In this document: in pieces, positions 23,801 to 35,253 of the stretch | Layout: every line of letters starts with the position of its first letter | Position numbering within the stretch: the stretch's first letter is position 1 | Assembly: GCF_010183535.1 (NCBI RefSeq) | Contig: NC_071333.1 | Span: 1,736,001 to 1,800,000, forward strand | Reading direction: 5' to 3' | DNA from: Caenorhabditis remanei | Lineage: Eukaryota > Nematoda > Chromadorea > Rhabditida > Rhabditidae | Length of the DNA stretch: 64,000 nucleotides | Made by a program: the position numbers and the translations under genes | Notes under the pieces: model-generated | Told to the model about the DNA's origin: nothing | Database searches by the model: none | Seen by the model: the letters and a program-made list of their open reading frames with translations, nothing else

Positions 23801-24950
23801 TTTGACAATATGTTTATCTTCGAGATCTCTTATGAATGTTTACATTCATTGTTATTTTATGAATAACTATACATCAAAATAACTACACCGATATTTTCTT
23901 CAGAAGCATTCATTTCGCAATCATAGTGAACCATTATTCGCGTCAACCTGCTTCAATTTTATGACTGCTTTATTTTCATTTTGTCATTTTTCTTTTTTAA
24001 ACAGTAGAATATCCCGATATACAAAACAGGAAAAATGACTAGTGAATTTACAAGTAGAATGTATGAGTATTTTTCCTTGAAAACTGGAAGAAATGTTGAC
24101 ATTGGCTCTGGCAGAGACATCGCGGCCATGGACGAGCAGTTTGTCTAGTTTTTGGTTCTCAATTAACTTAATAAACAGAGCAAAGAACACCTTGTTTTGG
24201 TCTTTCTGATCTCAAGGAGTCATTACTTTGCCTAATTTTGATATTTTAAAAGCATAATTAATCAACTTCCTGATAGATTCAATATCAGAAGATGGAACAA
24301 TAGGAAATAGAAGGCATGAAAAGATAGAAACATTAGACTATAGAAGATAGAATTTCAAAGAAATATGCGGCCTAAATTTCGCTTTACTGATAGTTGTCGA
24401 TATTGCCGAAAATTTTTCGAAATATTTAACCGGCACGTACCAAGTTGTCGAATTTGAGAGAATTTTCGTTGCCGCTTGTTCATGACTGCAATGCCTCTGC
24501 CAAGGTCATAGTCAAAATTTGTTTAACCTTTTAAGAAAATGAACACCCATAGGTTCTGCTTGCAAACCCACTAGTCTTTTCAGTTTTGTACACTGGAAAG
24601 TACGATTTAGAGGGAAGAAAAATGACAAGCACAAAGTGGTGAAACGTTTGTTTCTTTGTTATCACATTCAATAGTCTCAGCAGAGTTGAGTTTTGGTTAG
24701 TTGGCCTAGGCTGTGCAGCACCCAGAAGTTTCTATAGTCAAAATTCAACAAAATTGTTCAAGCCTGAAGTTTCAATCGTTTTTTTGGAAATGTTTTGTTT
24801 GCTCTCCAAGTGCCAAGTCACATTTGACAATATTTATTTTAATCAATAATTTACTCAATAAAACTAACACTCAAAAAAATTGCTCGCTAAACTATTACAA
24901 TTTCAATCAAAACTTCAAATAAAAGAACGAAGCATATTATACATAAGAGG
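20840..24950. other. Gene-poor stretch
   Basis: No supported gene. 22190-22345 is almost pure purine on plus, with a (GA)n run at about 22244-22261 and a TATAAAAG at 22204. 23224-23640 is a MITE. 24050-24750 repeats the flank found at 27.3-27.9, 35.4-35.8 and 43.7-44.3 kb (gaaatgttgacattggctct at about 24091; ctgtgcagca at about 24711), so it is module flank. Confidence 0.5.
23224..23640. repeat. Palindromic MITE copy
   Basis: Begins with TACAGTACTGGTCATAAAG, contains 'ttttgtagttaccacttttt', and is mirrored by 'gttgtcaactacaaacct'. Same family as at 51.3 kb but diverged. Confidence 0.6.
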
Positions 24951-24987
24951 TGAAAATAATTTAATGTAGCATGAAAAATTGAACGAA

Positions 24988-25928
24988 CTAGAAAACATTG
25001 AAATGAACATCGTATCCTCCAAAAGATTGATCAATTGAAATTGCTCCCACAGTTCCATCCTTTCGAAGAATTTCATAGCCTTCAAATTTTTCGTTTTCGC
25101 CGTCAACCCCATCATCATCAAATAGTACTTCTCGATATCGCAAACCTTTCAATATGATTTCTTCACTTACAACTTGATTATCGGCAAATTCAAATACTGC
25201 GTTTTTCATTCTTGGGTTCGACCCTTTGATCCAATGTTTGAGAAATTGATTGACTATTTTATCGGTAAGAGTTGGAGATTGAATTGAGATATCCTTACTA
25301 TTCATCAATAAGAGGTCATCCAATCCAACTTTCAAAAACATATCTTCGTGTCCAAGAACCAATGAATCCAAATTTTGAATCAGGATGTTACGGTACTGGC
25401 TGGGGTCATCGAAACTTGGACAGTAAGCATTAACGGATCTAACCGATTTCAAATGTCTCAGTGCCAACTGTGCACACTCCAAACTACAAAAATCCTTGAA
25501 CAATAGCGTATGAATATTCAGTCTTCCAATGGCATCTTGCAGAGAACTCATATCAAAGACACATGTTTCATTTGCAAATGAAATGTTGTCAATTTCCTCA
25601 ATCGAAAATATATACTGGAAATGTTCCACCCATTCTTGAATGCTAAGACCTGAAACTCCATACCAAGGATGTGGGATTATCTTCACTCGCATTGAATCGA
25701 ATTCTGATGACATCTTCTACCGTCATATCAATTTGTGCAATATTATAATCGAGACGTCTGACAATTTCCTTAGTTTTTGTCGATAAAAGAGAAAGTCCGA
25801 TTCTGAAAAATATTCATTAGTCAGAGTAATTCTGATCAAAAAACTTACATTTCAATATACTCCATACATTGAATCACAAGTTTTAAGACCTTCTCTGAAA
25901 GACGGAAAAGAGGGAAAGGACTCGACAT
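24988..25928 (-). pseudogene. F-box/FBA_2 pseudogene D with internal deletion
   Basis: Exon 1 is 25928-25849 (MSSPFPLFRLSEKVLKLVIQ) and exon 2 starts at 25802. The F-box is complete and the frame runs to a VWSF motif near residue 76. There, about 113 bp present in B and C (YP-x-E-x-N-AG through NPG) is missing. Because 113 is not a multiple of three, the frame meets TAG directly after the junction. Beyond it, GLSIQEWVEHFQYIFS, IGL/VGLDDLLLMNSK and FLKHWIKGSNPRMKN are intact in another frame to 24988. So it is a recent one-lesion pseudogene. A short F-box-only peptide of about 80 residues could still be made. Confidence 0.8.
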
Positions 25929-26230
25929 GACGGTGGGAAATAGAAGAATGGCAAGTGTGCGCCGGTTAGGTGGCGAATAATCAATAGAGATGCAGTGGAC
26001 ACAATGACCCCACCAATAGTCGAACAGAAAGTGACCTGGGAAGAATGGCCCGTGGTGGATGCGCGAGAAACGTAAACAAACAAATATGAGGGAATCGTGT
26101 GTGTGGGTACTTTGAGAGGCTGTAGCTTGTTTCAGATGAATTTTCAGACCTGTCTACAAGAGGATTTCCTTTTTTTTTTTGAAATTCTGAGTCGATTCAT
26201 ATACAAAAAGTCTTTTTTTTTTTGCAGATT
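25929..26230 (-). promoter_or_regulatory. Conserved F-box upstream block of gene D
   Basis: Inverse of the block in front of B, C, E, H, J and L: CGCATCCACCACGGGCCATT, 'ggtcactttctgttcgacta' and 'gtcattgtgtccactgcat' read on minus, with the frame again open into the ATG. Confidence 0.6.
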
Positions 26231-26434
26231 TTGATACTTCTGGAAATTTTGATTTTGAATTAAATTTTCACTTGTTTTCCGAATTTATTAAATAAAAAAA
26301 GGTCAAAAATTGTTTAGAATTTCCTAGTTTATTGAGTAAAACTAAAAAAGAACAACTGAAACAAAAAAATAAAAATAAATTACCGGGATCAAAAAAAATT
26401 ACCGGGATCAAAACATTCATAAAAATTGAAAAGG

Positions 26435-26923
26435 TTAGTTTGCATTACTTTGTCGAACAGCTTTCTTACTGTTATATTTCTCCATCGCGGTTACTGGGCG
26501 AGTTTTCTTATACTTTCTCTGGTAAATGAAACAAGCATTGCATAGAATTCCATTCTCCGATCTAACATTCTTCCATTGACATGTTTCTGTGGCGAAACAG
26601 TTGGAGCAGTGTCTAGTTGAATCCTTATGACGATGAGGAGTGGTGGTGGTTGGTGGCGTCATTGTTGGCATTGAAGGCGTCATTGAATGTGAGAATAGTG
26701 GTGTAGCAGTGGAATAAGATCCTGATGAGGTACTTGAAATTGGCATCGTTGAAGTTGTTGTGAATGAATATCCAGAGGACGTCGGCTGATCATAGTCGAA
26801 TTCATTTTGATAGCAGTAGTTGGACCAATTCCAGTAGTATGTGTTAGGCTAGTAGCCAAAATAGTCAGATGTAGCGGAATAATCAACATTAAATGTTGAG
26901 AGTGGGTAAGAGAGAGGTTCCAT
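26435..26923 (-). pseudogene. MED-type single-finger GATA factor with one in-frame TAG
   Basis: An intronless frame of 162 codons. The N-terminal half is Tyr/Asn/Ser/Thr-rich (start MEPLSYPLSTFNVDYSATSD). One C-terminal zinc finger has CSNC, an 18-residue loop with TCQWKN, then CNAC. It is followed by FIYQRKYKKTRPVTAMEKY, the basic arm. This is the C-x2-C-x18-C-x2-C layout and RPVTA arm of the nematode MED factors, which act in endomesoderm specification in C. elegans. Codon 25 is TAG (26849-26851). Everything else is open. Restart at the Met at 26746 would give a 103-residue protein with the finger intact. Three SKN-1-type sites lie upstream. Whether it is dead, restarted, polymorphic or a sequencing error is open. 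The length is near that of known MEDs. Confidence 0.75.
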
Positions 26924-27060
26924 AGTTAAAAGAAGGAATGGGTTAAGAAGTGAGTACCCCGGCTCTTGATATACTCGACACCGTGATGACAAAACGGGAA
27001 CATCTTCACATATTGATTTATCTGATAATCATGACAAAATGGATTGGATTGTCATTATTT
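26924..27060 (-). promoter_or_regulatory. Promoter of the MED-type gene with three SKN-1-type sites
   Basis: Three perfect matches to WWTRTCAT: minus-strand TTTGTCAT at 26986-26993 and at 27031-27038, and plus-strand ATTGTCAT at 27048-27055. A TATA-like TATATCAA (minus) lies near 26970. SKN-1 is the known activator of med-1/med-2 in C. elegans. That the sites work here is inferred. Confidence 0.6.
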
Positions 27061-27299
27061 TCATTTTCCCAGAAGCACAGTTAATGCTTTTTGCATAAAA
27101 GGCGAAGTGTTTCATTTATTTGGGGAACTGATTTTGTTCAAAATTTCCACTGTGAAAACTACGATTAATTAGAATTGAAATCATCTCAGTTTTCAGCGGC
27201 TGATTCCCGTGAGTTGTGATGTAGTTTTCGATATTTTATGAAACAGCGCTTTTCCTAAATTCTCTTCGTTCTCAGAATTTATGGGTATTCATTTTCTTA

Positions 27300-28330
27300 A
27301 TAGCTGGAAGAAATGTTGATATTGGCTCTGGCAGACACATTGCGGGATAAGAGGTTTCACTAAAACGGCATGTTATTGGTTGACAATTAGCTCAGTCCAG
27401 AATAAGCAAAGAAAAATATAATTTGTTCGTTCTTCCTGATTTCAAAAGTCATTACTTTGCCTAATGTTGATGTTTCAGAAGCTTGATCTTGTAATAGATT
27501 CAACACGAGGTGAATAAAAAATGCAATTTCCCTATTCTCAATAAATTGTGGGCGTAATTTTGCTTTACTGGTAGTTGCCAGAGTCATTGTCAACATTTAT
27601 TCCAGCTTTAAAAAATTGAACACTCATATATTCTACTTGTTAACTCACTAGTAATTTTTTCAGTTAAGTGCACTGGGAAGAACAATTTTTACGGAAGAAC
27701 AAGGACAAGGTGATGAAACGTTTGTTCATCTGTTATCACTTTCAATAGTATCACTAGGGTCCAAATCATACAGGGTTGGCCTGGACTGTGAGTCAGAATT
27801 CTGTTTTTTCAAGCCTGAAGTTTCAATAATTTTTTCTCGAAATTGTTATTTGTATATTATGTTAGGTCACAATATTTACTTCACTCAAAAACTTAACATT
27901 TGTTAGGCTAGTACAAAAATAGACAATTAGCTTTTAGGTAGTGTAGAAATCATATTCATATGGTCTTTCAGTGTGTGATACTTTAACCATAGAAAAATTA
28001 CATTTCTCAAAGTTGCGAACTCAATTACTCATAGTGTATTGATAGAAGACATTACCCTCGTTAACTTCTCCTATCGGTTGAGCGATTATAGTAATTTCGG
28101 TATTACATGAAGCGCGAAATAGAAAATATTGCTGTACAAGTTGTTGGTTAAGATTGAAAATAGCCAGGGCTCTTACCGAAGAGAAGCGTCGAGGATAAAT
28201 GCTGTCTACTATCAGATTCACAGAGAGTTTATCTAACAAAAGGTATGCGTAGTTGATTTTGATTCTCGTCGATTGACTGGCAGTATTGAAAACAGAACAT
28301 ACCCACAAATTTTCTTGCGAACCTAATAAT
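27300..28330. other. Module flank without its F-box gene
   Basis: 27300-27950 matches the flank that lies beside MED remnants and 3' of F, I and K ('gaaatgttgatattggctct', 'ggcctggactgtga', 'aatagacaatta'), but no F-box body follows, so one was probably deleted. 28021-28310 has a 95-codon minus frame with no family match. Confidence 0.4.
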
Positions 28331-28519
28331 TGAAGTCCTTAAGAATAAATCATTTACTCCTCTTCGCAGATACAAATTCTCATGATGTACAGTGGGAAAA
28401 TAGCAGTTTTCTGACAAATTCTATCGAAAACGCTCATTTCGAAAAAATATCATTGAAATTTCTGAAAAATCGAAATCTGCAAAAAATACGATATCACACC
28501 TCCTTTAATGGGTAAAAAA

Positions 28520-28828
28520 TTAATCGAAACATATAGACTTTTTTATATGAATCGACTCAGAATTTTAAGGGAAAGAAAAAATCCTCTTGACGGTAGGTCT
28601 GAAAATCAGTCTGAAACAAGTTACAGCCTTTTAAAGTGTCCACATACACGATTCCCTCATATTTGTTTGTTTACGTTTCCCGCGCGTTACCCGCGCGATT
28701 CCCGCGGGCCATTCTTCCCAGGTCACTTCCTGTTCGACGATTGGTGGAGTCATTGTGTCCCCTGCAGTTCTATTGATTTTCCGCCTCCTAACCGGCGCAT
28801 CCTTGCCATTCTTCTCCTTTTCACCACC
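28520..28828 (+). promoter_or_regulatory. Conserved F-box upstream block of gene E
   Basis: Both conserved blocks are present. Near 28680 it has an 11 bp insertion making a repeated CCCGCGCG/CCGCGCG, so the frame upstream of GGGCCATT is not preserved while the part down to the ATG is. Confidence 0.55.
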
Positions 28829-29885
28829 ATGTCGAGTGCTTTCCCTTTTTTCCGTCTTCCAGAGAAGGCATTAAACCTTGTTATTCAATGTATGGAGTAT
28901 ACTGAAATGTAAGTTTTTATCAGAAGTTGTCTTCAAAAAAGTTATGTTTTTCAGTGTCGGATACTCACTTGCCTCCAACAAAACTAAAGAAACCGTCAAG
29001 GCACTAAACTTGCAAATCACAACATTGCTTTTAACAACCGAAGAGATCATCGAAGTTCATATCCAAGGTCCGTCCAGCATTGCTTGGAGTTTCTATCCGG
29101 GAGAGGAGAACGCTGGCAACGAACCTATTCCAGTTTATATGCCTGCTTGTGTGACAGCGATGCGAAGCAACGTTCGGGAAAAGTTGGGATATTTGAACCC
29201 AGGATACAGCATTCAAAAATGGATAGACACTGTTCAATATATATTTTCTCATCCGGTAATCGACTACCTTGTATTCATGAGGGAAACATGTAAATTTGAT
29301 ATGAACTCTCTGATGGAAACAATTGGAACAGCTAAAGTGAAGGAATTCTTGTTTTATGATCAATGTCGCGTAGAGTGCGCACAGATGGCAGTGAGGCGAT
29401 TTCCAGGCATATCTCGCATATACGCCAGGAGTCAAAATCTGGAGGAGACCAGCCTTTACACGGATATTTTGATACAAAATTTGGATGTGTTAATTCTGGG
29501 ACAAGGTGATGTGATTATGCGCATGGAATTCGACAATCTTCTATTGATTAATAGTAAAGAAATAACAATTCGTTCGCGGGACATAACGGATAAAATGATC
29601 AATAAGTTTTTGAAGCATTGGATTGGAGGATCGAATCCTAGAATGGAATTCACACTGTTGCTTTTTCCTGACGGACGAATTCTCAATATAAATGCTATTT
29701 TGAAAGGATTGAAATTTTATGGACCACCATTTGATCAAGTCAGATTTTTCACAAAACCGGCTACACAAAAGACTGTGGAGATCATGGGTGGTTATGATAT
29801 CCGTCGTGTGAACGGAAGTGTTGGGACACTCAAAATTGAACAACGTGAGGAAGGAGGAGCTTTTACATTTTGTGTATGGAATTGA
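28829..29885 (+). CDS. F-box/FBA_2 protein (gene E)
   Basis: Exons 28829-28908 and 28955-29885, 336 residues, intact. The F-box is FPFFRLPEKALNLVIQ plus VGYSLASNKTKETVK. It belongs to the second FBA subfamily here (E, H, J, L, M): LQITTLLLTTEEIIEVHI, NPGYSIQKWIDTVQYIFSH, and the FBA_2 core with FDNLLLINSKEI and KFLKHWIGGSNPRMEF, ending in an FCVWN-type tail. It is nearly identical to H over exons, intron and 3' flank, so it was duplicated or gene-converted recently. It would serve as an SCF substrate receptor. The divergent partner would be D on the minus strand, with the MED-type gene in between. Confidence 0.88.
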
Positions 29886-30124
29886 TTATTATTGACTATA
29901 TTGTTTTATTTTCCTGCAGCTTTTTCTTAATTTTATTATTTTGCTGGTCTTCAATGTGTTCTTTTTTCAAATTGAATAGTTGATTTTTCCGTTTTTGAAA
30001 GGAAGTAAATGGTTTTTAAACGTGATTGGGTTGAGTCAATGTAATGCATTGTAGAGCTCATCTGCCTGGCTACATATTCTACGATCGGCCTTATTGTTAC
30101 AAATTGTTTTTGGTTAACACGTTG

Positions 30125-30620
30125 TTAACACACAGACAACACATCACTAATAAATGGGAGAGTACCAGCAAGATAGGGTGCTAACGAATTTTCAGAGAAA
30201 GCAACACGGCCAGAACTTAGAACATATCCCAGGAATTTAACGAAGGAAGTGATGGTCCTGATGAGAATAAGGTTGAATTCTACTTTGCTCCGGTGTTGGA
30301 ATTTGATGGATTGGTATATCATTAGACCGGTGGTATTGATACCAAATGAGATAATAGTGATAGCGATCTTGGCGAGAAAGAGGAAGAAGAAATTGTCGTG
30401 GATCGGTTGGTAAAAATGACAAATAAAAGTAGGCGAGACATCGAAGCTGGTAACTTTCGCGATACGCGGCAACAGATACAAACTTCATTGGAGCCAGAAA
30501 AAGGAAAAGAAAGAGAGGGCCGACAGTCAAACATTGTACCATAAATAAAATGTTTGCCTTATCAGCTGACATTTTTATTTTTGCCTGAAGAAATGGAATC
30601 AGATTCAATAGTTTCACCAG
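30125..30620 (-). pseudogene. Truncated serpentine chemoreceptor, SRV/SRG-like, copy 1
   Basis: The minus strand encodes the C-terminal half of a seven-helix receptor: YLLPRIAKVTSFDVSPTFIC, then a helix with AKIAITIISFGIN, then KFQHRSKVEF, another helix, and LPFISDVLS before a stop. The preceding helix is present but out of frame near 30450-30540. The first three helices are missing. The 'F-K/R-x(n)-E-F ... LPFISDxLS' pattern is that of the Srg superfamily, probably Srv. It is paralogous to 42.07-42.53 kb. Confidence 0.6.
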
Positions 30621-30866
30621 GGTCCTAATCAGACGCGTTGGGCTAGACTGTGCAGCAGCGATGAGTTTCTCTAGTCAGAATTCAACAAATTTTTCATACC
30701 TGAAGCTGCAATCATTTTTTGAAATTATCATTTGCTTCTTTAGTCACATTGTAAAATATTTACTTTACTCAAAAACATAAAAATTGTTTTGTCAGTGAAA
30801 AATAGACAATGAGCCAATAGGAACCAAATTCTACATAACTACAGGTAAGATAGCGTTGTAAAATAA

Positions 30867-31919
30867 TTAAAAAATGTTAAAATGAACAACGTTTTCTTGC
30901 TCATCCCGTTCAATTGAGATCATTCCGGCAGTTCCGTCTCTTCGAAAGATATAATAGACTTCTGTGTTCTGTCCGTTTACATTAACGTCATCCAATGGCA
31001 TCCCTTGATATTGCAAGCCTTTCAATATAGTTTCCTTAGTTACAACTTGATTATTGACAAATCTGAAACGTGCGTTTTCCATTCTCGGGTTTGACCCTTC
31101 GATCCAATGTTTGAGAAATTGATTGACCATTTTATTAGTAAGAGTTGGAGATCGAATTGAGATTTCCTTACTATTTATCAATAAAAGATCATCCAATCCA
31201 ATTTTCAATGACATATCTTTGAATCCAAGAACCAATGAATCCAAATTTTGAATCAGAATGTTTCGGTAGCGACTGGGATCATTGAAACTTGAACAAAAAG
31301 CAGTGACACATCTAGCCGATGGGAAATGTCTCACTGCCAACTGTGCACACTTCAAACTACAAAGTTCGTTGAAAAAGAGCGTGTCTATATCGATTTTTCC
31401 AAATACATTCTTCAACGAAATCCAATCAAACTGACATGTTTCATTCTCGAATAAAAGGAACTCGATTTCCGAACAAGAGAATATAAACTGCATATGGTTA
31501 ACCCATTCTTGAACGCTAAGACCCGGGTTCTGATATTCCTTCAAGTTCCGTTCAGTGACCATGCCACGCACCGATGCCACACTCACACGAGCCGGCATGT
31601 AAACCGGAATCGGTTTGTGGCCAGCGTTGTCCTCTCTCGGATAGAAACTCCAAACCATGGATGAAGGACTATCATCATCTGTATCGAATAGGATTCTGAT
31701 AATATCCTCAATCGTAACACTGACATGTTTGACACTCAAATTTAGAGATTTGACAACTTCCTTAGTCTTGTTAGACGCAAGTGAGAATAAAACTCTGAAA
31801 AAGATTTTCAAGTCATATTAATTACGATAAAAAGCTTACATTTCAGTATACTTCATGCATCCAACCACAAGTGCCAATGCCTCATCTGGCAAACTGAGAA
31901 GAGGGAAAGCGGTGGTCAT
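30867..31919 (-). CDS. F-box/FBA_2 protein (gene F)
   Basis: Exons 31919-31840 and 31794-30867, 335 residues, intact. It begins MTTAFPLLSLPDEALALVVG, the MTTAFPLL type shared with I and K. The second exon completes the F-box (VLFSLASNKTKEVVKSL). Middle: IPVYMPARV and NPGLSVQEWVNHMQFIFS. FBA_2 core: IGLDDLLLINSKEI, then NQFLKHWIEGSNPRMEN. A substrate receptor of an SCF ligase by family. It faces H (plus) across 1.5 kb. I and K are close copies. The upstream DNA has the 'gtcattgtttccactgcat' element, but unlike the plus-strand genes there is an in-frame TGA upstream, which fixes the start. Confidence 0.88.
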
Positions 31920-32440
31920 GGTAGTAGATAAAAGAAAAATAGCGAATAATCAATAATAATGCAGTGGAAACAATGACCTGGTTGGACAGGTAGACAGGAA
32001 GTACGGGAATGAGGGAAGATAGAAAATAACGCGTCAATATACGCAAATGACACCAATCGTGGCGAGACCAAAGCGGTGTACAAATGCGCCTCATTGAGAA
32101 TCCGTTTTTCCTGCGACGGAAAAACGTTTTCAGCTAAAATTGAAGCCGGTTGCAGTTAGTTTTGTAAACAACAAAAATGTGAAATACAAAATAAAAAATT
32201 AGCTTTCTTTTGAGTGGTTTAGGAGAAAATTTGATAGTTGTTTAAAATATGAATGGAAAACAGCACAAAAGGGGTTGTTATCCGTTTTCACATTTTGAGT
32301 CGAAAATGTCACGATCACACAAACACAACACTTTCCTTTGCAGACGCGAATTTTTACGGTGCCCAATAAATAAATCATTGTTTTCTGACGATTTCTATCA
32401 AAAAAAATGTCGTTTTTAAATGATATATTTTCGAAAAATC

Positions 32441-32895
32441 GCACGTTTTGTATTTGCCAATGATAAAATTGTGAATGAAGAAATTATATTGGATGGTTTG
32501 TAATATGAAGAGGTACTATTGGATCATGGCAGGGTTGACGGTGAGAACGCTCTAGATTTAGAAGCCTATACTTTTCGAAAATACGTAACAGCGGGAACAA
32601 TTGCAGTTGAACTGCGTTAAAACTGGCTGTGGGAATAAGATTTATTGAAGATAAAACATAGGCGCTCGCCTCGGCTTTTATACTGACCAGAGGCGGAGCT
32701 TAAACATAAATGTGTGGGTGGAGGAATTCAATATTAATAATAAAAAAGATAGAATGATTCAAGGCTCAATCTTATGAATCATCTGATTTGGGGAGCGGGA
32801 AAAAGAAAAAGAAAAATTGGGAGAGTGTAAAGTACAATCGAGCATATGAACAAACTGATGAAGGATAAGATCTTTATTTCCAGGTTTCGGAGTAA
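32441..32895 (+). pseudogene. F-box/FBA_2 3' fragment split by an insertion
   Basis: Only the last about 80 codons of a B/C-type gene remain: RFVFANDKIVNEEIILDGL, then a TAA, then a YEEVLLDHG-type tail. At 32612 the reading is broken by about 239 bp, and it resumes at 32852 with the terminal FQVSE-like end. The flanks repeat TGAAC (32608-32612 and 32847-32851), a likely 5 bp target-site duplication. No start and no F-box. Confidence 0.65.
32613..32846. mobile_element. Short insertion inside the F-box fragment
   Basis: Unrelated sequence between two TGAAC copies. No clear terminal inverted repeats were seen and no frame is supported. Class unknown. Confidence 0.4.
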
Positions 32896-33099
32896 TTCCA
32901 ATTTTCTATCGTACATTTACCTATTTTTATCTCGTTTTCACGTGTATAACCTGCTGATAATCTATTTTACTAGTGACCAACTTTCTTCAAATTTTTGAGT
33001 GAAATGAACACTGTCAAGTGTGATTTGAGATGCACAATACATTAAAAATCGAAATTTGCAAAAAATATGACTTCAATCCTAATGGGTAAAAAATTAATC

Positions 33100-33391
33100 A
33101 AAACTTATCGACTTTTATATTTGAATCGACTCAGAATTTCAAGAGAAAGAAAAAATCCTCTTTGCGATAGGTCTGAAAATCAGTCTGAAACAAGTTACAG
33201 CCTTTTAAAGTGTCGACACACACGATTCCCTCATATTTATTTGTGTGCGTTTCCCGCGCATCCACCACGGGCCATTCTTCCCAGGTCACTTCCTGTTCGA
33301 CGATTGGTGGGGTCATTGTGTGCCCTGCATTTCTATTGATTTTCCGCCTCCTAACAGGCGCACCCTTGCCATTCTTCTATTTTCCACCGTC
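33100..33391 (+). promoter_or_regulatory. Conserved F-box upstream block of gene H
   Basis: Contains both blocks (CGACTCAGAATTTCAAGAG and CGCATCCACCACGGGCCATT). The frame is open from 33245 into the ATG at 33392. Confidence 0.55.
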
Positions 33392-34447
33392 ATGTCGAGT
33401 GCTTTCCCTCTATTCCGTCTTCCAGAGAAGGCATTAAACCTTGTGATTCAATGTATGGAGTTTACTGAAATGTAAGTTTTTATCAGAAGTTGTCTTTAAA
33501 AAGTTCTGTTTTTCAGTGTCGGATTCTCACTTGCCTCCAACAAAACTAAAGAAACCGTCAAGGCACTAAACTTGCAAATCACAACATTGTTTTTAACAAC
33601 CGAAGAGATCATCGAAGTTCATGTCCAAGGTCCGTCCGCCGTGGTTTGGAGTTTCTATCCGGGAGAGGAGAACGCTGGCAACGAACCTATTCCAGTTTAT
33701 ATGCCTTCTTGTGTGACAGCGATGCGAAGCAACGTTCGGGAAAAGTTGGGATATTTGAACCCAGGATACAGCATTCAAAAATGGATAGACACTGTTCAAT
33801 ATATATTTTCTCATCCGGCAATCGACTACCTTATATTCGAGAGGGAAAGATGCAAATTTGACATGAACTCTCTGATGGAAACAATTGGAACAGCTAAAGT
33901 GAAGTCGTTCTTGTTTTATGATCGATGTCGTGTAGGGTGCGCAAAGATGGCGGTGAGACAATTCCCAGGCATATCACGCATGTACGCCAGGAGTCAAAAT
34001 ATGGTGGAGACCAGCCGTTACACGGATATTTTGATGCAAAATTGGGATGGGTTGATTCTGGGACAAGGTGATGTGATTATGCGCATGGAATTTGACAATC
34101 TTGTATTGATTAATAGTAAAGAAATAAAAATTCGTTCGCGGGACATAACGGATAAAATGATCAATCAATTTTTGAAGCATTGGATTAGAGGATCGAATCC
34201 TAGAATGGAATTCACACTGTTGCTTTTTCCTGGTGGACGAATTCTCGATGCAAATGCTATTTTGAGAGGATTGAATTTTCGTGAAGCACCATTGGATCAA
34301 GTCAGACTTTTCACAAAACCGGCTACACAAGAGCCAGTGGAGATCATGGGTGGTTATGATATTCGTCGTGTGAACGGAAGTGTTGGGACACTCAAAATTG
34401 TACAAGATGATGGAAGAGGAGCTGTTATATTTTGTGTATGGAATTGA
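33392..34447 (+). CDS. F-box/FBA_2 protein (gene H)
   Basis: Exons 33392-33471 and 33517-34447 with a 45 bp intron, 336 residues, intact. F-box FPLFRLPEKALNLVIQ plus VGFSLASNKTKETVKAL. The middle has NEPIPVYMPSCVTAMRSN and NPGYSIQKWIDTVQYIFS. FBA_2 core FDNLVLINSKEI and QFLKHWIRGSNPRMEF. Ends FCVWN. Sister copy of E (same length, same indels), and also very close to J. Differences are mostly single bases scattered through the FBA region. Role as for other family members: SCF receptor, target unknown. Confidence 0.88.
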
Positions 34448-34699
34448 TTATAATTGACTATATTGTTTTATTTTCCTGCAGCTTTTTCTTAATTTTATTA
34501 TTTTGCTGGTCTTCAATGTGCTCTTTTTTCAATTTGAATAGCTGATTTTCCCGTTTTTGAATAGAAGTAAATGGTTTTTAAACGTGATTGGGTTGAATCA
34601 ATGTAATACATTGTAGAACTCATCTGCCTGGCTACATATTCTCCGATCTATCTTATTGTTACAAATTGTTTTTGGTTAACACGTTGTTATCCCTTCTGA

Positions 34700-35250
34700 T
34701 AGCCGTTCACCGTTTAATAACGTCCTTTGTGCAAATCATTACTCTCATCTAATTTTTGTGCGAGACTCTCCTTAAAATTCCCAAAAATACAAGATTTGAA
34801 GAAAAGAAGTTCTTGGCCGATTTCCACAATTACTAAAAACAAGAGACGATTATACTATTTTGCGAATCTGACTGAAAGGTTTACTATTTTCGAAAAAGCT
34901 GCAAAAAAATGAAATATAATCCAGTAAGGTCAAAATTCAAAAACTAGTTTATTTTGCTCTTTTCTGAAAAGGTAGTACGTCCCGGTTCCTCTGAACTATG
35001 CAATGTAGCTAGAGAAAGCCACACAATCATAGTGGCTGATGTGGCTCATGACAAAACAGGAGATTTGTCGTGGCGTCCGTGTGATCCAAGGTAATGCTGT
35101 ACAATTGACCACAATTACAAAAAAACTTAAATCGGTATGTCCAGTCCGTTTTTTTTTTCTACAAATTCCAACAGTACATATGATAGAAAAAACTTCTGAT
35201 TTAGTCAACAAAATTTTGTTTGTAAAAACATTCCATGAATCACAAAACGC
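34700..35250. other. Module spacer
   Basis: The 34710-34920 part repeats at 41550-41770 (GTTCACCGTTTAATAACGTC near the start), and part of it appears inverted near 42.85 kb. No gene is supported. Confidence 0.45.
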
Positions 35251-35253
35251 AAA

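Noticed and set aside
29031..29477. Long minus-strand frames opposite E, H, J and L
   Set aside because: Antisense shadows of conserved F-box coding sequence; they repeat only because the genes are paralogs.
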